From assembly GCA_000424365.1 (NCBI GenBank), contig AUJT01000006.1, positions 62,001 to 126,000 of the forward strand: a DNA stretch of 64,000 bases, in the 5' to 3' direction. This document shows, one piece after another, positions 59,373-64,000 of this stretch. The DNA is from Lachnospiraceae bacterium NK4A144. GTDB taxonomy: Bacteria; Bacillota; Clostridia; Lachnospirales; Lachnospiraceae. Made by a program: the position numbers and the translations under genes. The notes under the pieces were generated by a model. The model ran no database searches and had not been told where the DNA came from. It saw only the letters and a program-made list of their open reading frames with translations. Every line of letters begins with the position of its first letter. Position 1 is the first letter of the stretch.

Positions 59373-60767
59373 ATGGAAAAACTGGTAGAGGTTCGGGAGT
59401 TATTCCGCAACACAGAGAAGTATATCGATCAGGTTATTACAGTAGGCGGATGGATCCGTTCAAACCGTGATTCCAAAACTTTTGGATTTGCAGTGATCAG
59501 CGATGGTACATTCTTTAACACACTGCAGATCGTTTATCATGATAAGCTCGCAAACTTTCAGGAGATCGCAAAGCTCAATATCGGCGCGGCAATAATCGCA
59601 AAGGGTAAGCTTGTAGCTACTCCGGATGCAAAGCAGCCTTTTGAGATCCAGGCAGATGAGATCCTTGTTGAGGGCCCTTCAACACCGGATTATCCTATCC
59701 AGAATAAGCGTCATACACTGGAGTATCTCCGTACTGTTTCTCATCTGAGACCCAGAACAAATACTTTCCAGGCTACATTCAGAGTACGTTCTCTCATTGC
59801 ATACGCTATCCACAGATTTTTCCAGGAGAGAGATTTTGTATACGTACACACTCCCCTTATAACAGCATCTGATGCTGAGGGAGCTGGAGAAATGTTCCAG
59901 GTAACAACTCTTCCGCTTGAGAACGCACCTAAGACAGAGGATGGAAGCATCGACTACTCTGAGGATTTCTTTGGAAAGCACACAAGCCTTACAGTATCAG
60001 GTCAGCTGAACGGTGAGACATTTGCTCAGGCATTTAGAAATATTTATACATTCGGACCTACATTCCGTGCAGAAAACTCCAATACAACCAGACATGCTGC
60101 TGAGTTCTGGATGATCGAGCCTGAGATCGCATTTGCAGATCTTGAGGATGACATGCAGCTTGCTGAGGACATGCTTAAGTATGTCATTAAGTACGTAATG
60201 GATAATGCTCCGGAAGAAATGGAGTTCTTCAATAAGTTTATCGACAAGGGACTTATTGAGCGTCTGAACCATGTACTTAACTCTGATTTTGGCCGTGTAA
60301 CCTATACAGAGGCTATCGAGCTTCTTGAGAAGCACAATGATAAGTTTGAATACAAGGTATCATGGGGTGTAGATCTCCAGACAGAGCATGAGAGATACCT
60401 TACAGAGCAGATCTTTAAGAGACCGGTATTCGTAACAGATTATCCGAAGGAGATCAAGGCATTCTATATGAAGCTCAATCCGGATGGAAAGACTGTTGCT
60501 GCTATGGACTGCCTCGTACCGGGTATCGGTGAGATCATCGGTGGTTCTCAGAGAGAAGATGACTATGCAAAGCTCAAGGAGAGGATCGAGGAGCTTGGAA
60601 TGGACGAGAGCCAGTATGGATTCTACATGGATCTCAGAAAGTACGGTTCAACCCGTCATGCCGGCTTCGGACTTGGATTTGAAAGAGCAGTAATGTACAT
60701 CACAGGTATGGAAAATATCCGTGACGTGCTTCCTTTCCCGAGAACAGTAGGAACCTGCGAGCTGTAA
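59373..60767 (+). CDS. asnS: Asparaginyl-tRNA synthetase
   Basis: 464 residues from the ATG at 59373 (AAGGAG upstream). A class II aminoacyl-tRNA synthetase. An N-terminal OB-fold anticodon-binding domain ([19 protein letters not shown]) is followed by a catalytic core with motif 2 FRAEN and motif 3 [15 protein letters not shown]. The presence of SVSG-type and DSEGAGE-like sequence ([13 protein letters not shown]) points to AsnS rather than AspS. No T-box is seen in the 93-base gap upstream. Confidence 0.97.
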   Translation: MEKLVEVRELFRNTEKYIDQVITVGGWIRSNRDSKTFGFAVISDGTFFNTLQIVYHDKLANFQEIAKLNIGAAIIAKGKLVATPDAKQPFEIQADEILVEGPSTPDYPIQNKRHTLEYLRTVSHLRPRTNTFQATFRVRSLIAYAIHRFFQERDFVYVHTPLITASDAEGAGEMFQVTTLPLENAPKTEDGSIDYSEDFFGKHTSLTVSGQLNGETFAQAFRNIYTFGPTFRAENSNTTRHAAEFWMIEPEIAFADLEDDMQLAEDMLKYVIKYVMDNAPEEMEFFNKFIDKGLIERLNHVLNSDFGRVTYTEAIELLEKHNDKFEYKVSWGVDLQTEHERYLTEQIFKRPVFVTDYPKEIKAFYMKLNPDGKTVAAMDCLVPGIGEIIGGSQREDDYAKLKERIEELGMDESQYGFYMDLRKYGSTRHAGFGLGFERAVMYITGMENIRDVLPFPRTVGTCEL

Positions 60768-60805
60768 TGTCATGACGACAGGGGTATAAACGAGTAAAGG
60801 GTGCT

Positions 60806-62164
60806 GTGGAGATGAAATTCAGAAGAATACTATGCGTTATGCTGACCGGACTGTTAACGGTCGGACTCACAGTAAATGCAGCGGCAGCAAAATCCACAAG
60901 CCAGATCAAGAAAGAACAGCAGCAATCCCAAAAGAACCTTGAGGAGGCCGAAAACAAGGCCTCCGATATCAAAGGGGAAAGAGATGCTGCACAGGCAGAA
61001 GTGGACGAATCGCAGAAGCAGTTAGTCCAGATACTTGCAAGTGTGGACATAGTAGAGAGTGAAATAGATAGTAAGTCAAAAGCTGCCGATGAAGCTAAAG
61101 AACAGTATGATAAGGCTGTTGAAGAAGAAAAAGCCCAATATGATGCAATGAAAAAGCGTATCCGCTACATGTATGAGCATGGGGGAGCGCAAAGTCAGTA
61201 TCTGCAGCTTTTTCTTGAGTCATCAAGTTTTGCTGATGCACTGAATAGAGCCGGATATGCAGAGGAGCTTTATGAATACGATCAGAAGCTCCTTTCGACT
61301 TATCAGGAAAAAAAGCAGAACGTAAAAGAAAGTCAGGAAAAACTCCAGACTGAGCTTGATGAGCTGACTGAGGTGAAAGATACCTATGAAGAACAGTCAG
61401 AAGAATTAAAGAGGACTATTGAAGAGCAGAAAGCCACAGTAGAAAACTTCAGCGAAAAGCTGGCAAGCGCTCAGGCAGAAGCAAAGAGCTACCGTGATGA
61501 GATAGCTAAGCAGAATGAGGAAATCCGTAAGATCGCTGAGGCAGAAGCAAAGGCTATTGCTGAAAAAAAGAAAAAGGAAGCAGAAGCTTTGGCAAAGAAA
61601 AAGGCAGAAGCAGAAGCTGCAAAGAAAGCTGCGGAAGCGGCTCAGAAAAAGGCTGCCGAAGAAGCTGCAAAAGAGGCATCAAAAGCTGCATCAGAGGCAG
61701 AACAGCATGACGATGGAGACTCTGATGAAGCCGGTGAAGATGATGACGATGGCGGTTCCAATGGTGGTGGTTCCAATAACGGAGGCGGTTCGGGTTCCGG
61801 CGGAGGAAGCTCTTCCGGTTCGGCTACAGGAAACGAGATAGCAGCGTTTGCTCAGAAATTCCTCGGTAATCCGTATGTAGCGGGTGGAACAAGCCTTACG
61901 AACGGAACGGACTGTTCTGGATTTACAATGTCCGTATATGCTCATTTTGGCTATAGCATACCTCGTACAAGCTACGCACAGCAGACAATAGGACGGGCAG
62001 TGTCATATTCTGAGGCACAGCCCGGAGATATCGTGTGCTACGCAGGACATGTGGGAATCTATGTAGGAAACGGAACGATATGCCATGCATCGACTCCTGC
62101 AACGGGAATCAAGCTCACGACAGCTACATACCGGCAGATTGTTACCATAAGACGTGTAGTATAG
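60806..62164 (+). CDS. Secreted NlpC/P60 peptidoglycan hydrolase with coiled-coil domain
   Basis: 452 residues from a GTG with AAAGGG upstream; an ATG six bases later is an alternative. A signal peptide (about 8-30) precedes a long coiled coil (32-300, PcsB-like) with Glu/Lys/Ala repeats. A Gly/Ser-rich linker leads to a NlpC/P60 domain. The catalytic Cys is in NGTDCSGFTMS (near residue 370) and the His in AGHVGIYVG. Such proteins cleave wall peptides, often in cell separation; the coiled coil may be an FtsEX-type contact region, which is inference. Confidence 0.93.
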   Translation: MEMKFRRILCVMLTGLLTVGLTVNAAAAKSTSQIKKEQQQSQKNLEEAENKASDIKGERDAAQAEVDESQKQLVQILASVDIVESEIDSKSKAADEAKEQYDKAVEEEKAQYDAMKKRIRYMYEHGGAQSQYLQLFLESSSFADALNRAGYAEELYEYDQKLLSTYQEKKQNVKESQEKLQTELDELTEVKDTYEEQSEELKRTIEEQKATVENFSEKLASAQAEAKSYRDEIAKQNEEIRKIAEAEAKAIAEKKKKEAEALAKKKAEAEAAKKAAEAAQKKAAEEAAKEASKAASEAEQHDDGDSDEAGEDDDDGGSNGGGSNNGGGSGSGGGSSSGSATGNEIAAFAQKFLGNPYVAGGTSLTNGTDCSGFTMSVYAHFGYSIPRTSYAQQTIGRAVSYSEAQPGDIVCYAGHVGIYVGNGTICHASTPATGIKLTTATYRQIVTIRRVV

Positions 62165-62178
62165 GAAAGAGGGTACAA

Positions 62179-63471
62179 ATGACAGAAGGCGAAAAAATGT
62201 ATGACCTCTGCGGAAGACTTTTTCCGATCTGCAGAAGCATAACGGGAAACGGCGTCCGTGAAACATTTCGTATAATTCAGGCTGAGATACCTGATATTCC
62301 CATAGAGCTCCATGAGGTGCCGACAGGAACACAGGTCTTTGACTGGACTGTTCCTAAGGAATGGAACATTAGAGACGCATATATTGAGACTCCTGACGGA
62401 CGCAAAATATGTGAATTTAAGAAAAATAACCTTAATATCCTGCATTATTCGGTACCGGTAGATGCAACGGTGAGTCTCTCGGAATTAAGGGAGCACATCA
62501 CAACGCTTGAAGATCAGCCGGATCTCATTCCGTACGCATCCAGCTATTATAAGGAGCGATGGGGCTTCTGCATGGCGTATAACGAGCTTAAGAGCCTGCC
62601 GGAGGGGGATTATCATGTCTATATCGATTCAGAGCTAAAAGACGGTTCTCTGACCTATGGACAGATACTTATACCCGGAAAATTTGATGAGGAGATCCTG
62701 TTTTCCAGTTATACCTGTCATCCGTCAATGGCAAATAACGAGTGCTCAGGACCGAGCCTCATAACAGCTCTTGCACGATATATAAAGGATATGCCTGAGC
62801 GCCGTTACACTTACAGACTGGTGCTCGCGCCGGAAACAATAGGTGCCATAACCTATATCAGCAGAAACTTAGATCACCTAAAGAGTCATGTACGCGCGGC
62901 ATTTAACCTGACCTGCGTTGGCGATGACAGAACCTATTCCATCGTTCATTCCAGATATGGGGATACTCTCGCAGATAAGATACTCACAAATATCCTGAAG
63001 TATCATGATCCGGAATATTGTGATTATCCGTATACAGCGCGCGGCTCAGACGAGAGACAGTATCAGGCCCCGGGAGTTGATGTGCCGATGGTCTGCTTCT
63101 GCAGATCAAAGTATCATGTATATCCGGAATATCACACAAGCGCAGATAATATGGATCTTATCTCTCCTGCAGGACTTCAGGGTTCCTTCGATGTAATGAA
63201 AAAGGCGATCCATGCGTTGGAATACAACCGTTATTATAAAACTCAGACATTATGTGAACCACAGCTCGGAAAACGGGGGCTCGTTCCGACCATGTCCAGT
63301 AAGGAAACTTATAAATCCACGCTGGCACTGAAAGATCTGATAGCATACGCAGACGGCAGGAATGATCTGGTTGACATAAGTAACATTATCGGAGCACCGG
63401 TAGATATCCTGATCCCTCTTGTGGATCAGTTGATGGAGTGCAGGCTTTTCCGTGAGGTTGCCCACGACTGA
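62179..63471 (+). CDS. DUF4910-type aminopeptidase-like protein
   Basis: ATG at 62179 with AAAGAGGG upstream; 430 residues. The Zn-peptidase-like core has SSYTCHPSMANNECSG, where TCHPS...NNE..G resembles the M28-type metal site, plus RLVLAPETIG and ARGSDERQYQAPG, with a His in PEYHTSADN. A winged helix may form the last 70 residues. The family is known from polysaccharide and modification clusters; its substrate is not established. It follows the wall hydrolase by 14 bases. Confidence 0.8.
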   Translation: MTEGEKMYDLCGRLFPICRSITGNGVRETFRIIQAEIPDIPIELHEVPTGTQVFDWTVPKEWNIRDAYIETPDGRKICEFKKNNLNILHYSVPVDATVSLSELREHITTLEDQPDLIPYASSYYKERWGFCMAYNELKSLPEGDYHVYIDSELKDGSLTYGQILIPGKFDEEILFSSYTCHPSMANNECSGPSLITALARYIKDMPERRYTYRLVLAPETIGAITYISRNLDHLKSHVRAAFNLTCVGDDRTYSIVHSRYGDTLADKILTNILKYHDPEYCDYPYTARGSDERQYQAPGVDVPMVCFCRSKYHVYPEYHTSADNMDLISPAGLQGSFDVMKKAIHALEYNRYYKTQTLCEPQLGKRGLVPTMSSKETYKSTLALKDLIAYADGRNDLVDISNIIGAPVDILIPLVDQLMECRLFREVAHD

Positions 63472-63478
63472 GGCTTGT

Positions 63479-63560
63479 TATAATTCCCATATTCTTCGTT
63501 AAATCCGCTTATCGATGCCCACATCGATTGCGCGGCTTTGCCTCGAATATGTGAATTATA
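63479..63560. repeat. 39-base-arm hairpin with CCCA loop
   Basis: Arms 63479-63517 and 63522-63560 pair at both ends (TATAATTC, CATATTC at the base and TCGATG at the tip) with mismatches in the middle. The loop CCCA is the same as in the element at 47840. It begins eight bases after the stop codon. Confidence 0.7.
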
Positions 63561-63594
63561 CCTGCGCCTTAATGTCAAATTTTTGTATTATGTT

Positions 63595-63640
63595 AAAAAG
63601 CAGTTTTGTTTGAAATTTATTTTCAGCAGAACTGCTTTTT
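63595..63640 (+). terminator. Terminator before the glycogen debranching gene
   Basis: AAAAAGCAGTT (63595-63605) pairs with AACTGCTTTTT (63630-63640). Confidence 0.83.
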
Positions 63641-63745
63641 CTGATTAAAGGAAAAGCAACAATTGCCGAAATAGATATAGAGACTAGGTGGATTTATGTT
63701 CAGAGGTTTGCCGAAAAATGGTCAGTGAGTGAAAAGGGGATTATC

Positions 63746-64000
63746 ATGGATAACGAGTTAAGGGGAAACATGAATGATACAGAGGATGGTCAGATCAATA
63801 TGGATGCACCGTCTTATAGCGACGGGATTCATCTGATACCACTGGATAATATTGCAGGATACAATGTCCGTCCGGGATTTTATGATATGAACGGCGCGAC
63901 AGTAATTCCCTGTGGTGTAAATTTCACGATCACTTCTTGCGGAGCTACGTCAGTAGAGCTGCTGCTTTTCCACAGGATGGAGGACGAACCCTGTGCAGTG
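63746..64000 (+). CDS. glgX: Glycogen debranching enzyme (GlgX-type), 3' part missing
   Basis: The first 85 codons, starting at the ATG at 63746 behind AAAAGGGGA. After a 25-residue variable start, residues 38-85 show a CBM48-like opening (VRPGFYDMNGATVIPCGVNF, then TSCGATSVELLLFHR), as in GlgX/isoamylase-type proteins. These remove alpha-1,6 branches of glycogen or starch. The catalytic domain lies outside the window, so the exact member of the family is not certain. It would complement glgB at 14088. Confidence 0.8.
   Translation, partial: MDNELRGNMNDTEDGQINMDAPSYSDGIHLIPLDNIAGYNVRPGFYDMNGATVIPCGVNFTITSCGATSVELLLFHRMEDEPCAV

Overview
The window looks like a chromosomal segment of a motile, Gram-positive anaerobe of the Lachnospiraceae; a Butyrivibrio- or Pseudobutyrivibrio-like organism is my best guess. 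Base composition is moderately AT-rich. The sequence shows a Tad/Flp pilus locus without an outer-membrane secretin, flagellin, lipoproteins and a NlpC/P60 wall hydrolase. It also carries NADH-peroxidase-type rubrerythrin, acetate kinase, glycogen branching and debranching genes, and heavy c-di-GMP and two-component signalling. I recognised no tRNA, rRNA, CRISPR array or complete insertion sequence. The genus is inference.

Layout. 1-1.4 kb: end of a TatD nuclease gene and rsmA. 1.6-11.2 kb: a same-strand signalling cluster of a membrane HD-GYP protein, a beta-propeller hybrid histidine kinase, a protein with a pseudo-receiver plus a receiver, and a seven-TM protein with a degenerate HD-GYP domain. 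11.3-16 kb: a TPR/acidic/AAA-like protein followed by glgB. 16.1-21.8 kb: a late flagellar group of two poorly known proteins, flagellin and FliS, with a sigma-28-like promoter. 21.9-23.6 kb: a SIMPL-domain protein, then two tandem c-di-GMP-I riboswitches in front of a secreted CAP-domain protein. 23.8-25.3 kb: a small islet on the minus strand (XRE regulator, ORF6N/PLD-like protein). 25.6-26.3 kb: upp.

26.7-36.8 kb: the Tad pilus locus, with two prepilin peptidases, TadZ, TadA, TadB, an unusual TadC, a 53-residue Flp pilin, a DUF5702-like protein, two TadE-like pseudopilins and an FHA protein. A rhomboid protease and a flavodoxin/SCP2 fusion follow. 39.1-40.6 kb, minus strand: a HIT protein and murG. 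40.7-45.2 kb: an S-adenosylhomocysteine/methylthioadenosine deaminase, a secreted 29-residue-repeat protein, ahcY and rubrerythrin. 45.5-63.5 kb: mostly housekeeping, including a sensor kinase/regulator pair, NYN-LOTUS protein, RNA pseudouridine synthase, ackA-cca, PEGA lipoprotein, NrnA-like DHH phosphoesterase, ispE, a GntR regulator, a trigger-factor-like lipoprotein, asnS, a NlpC/P60 hydrolase and a DUF4910 peptidase. The window ends in the start of a glycogen debranching gene.

Two themes run through the region. First, c-di-GMP and surface structures: one HD-GYP protein that looks active, one that looks dead, and tandem c-di-GMP riboswitches lie close to flagellin and the Tad pilus. Second, a family of structured intergenic repeats is scattered over at least six gaps. 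Two full copies (27.1 and 52.4 kb) differ at several stems, and the changes are compensatory, so pairing is kept. I consider this repeat family and the tandem riboswitch arrangement the most interesting parts of the window.
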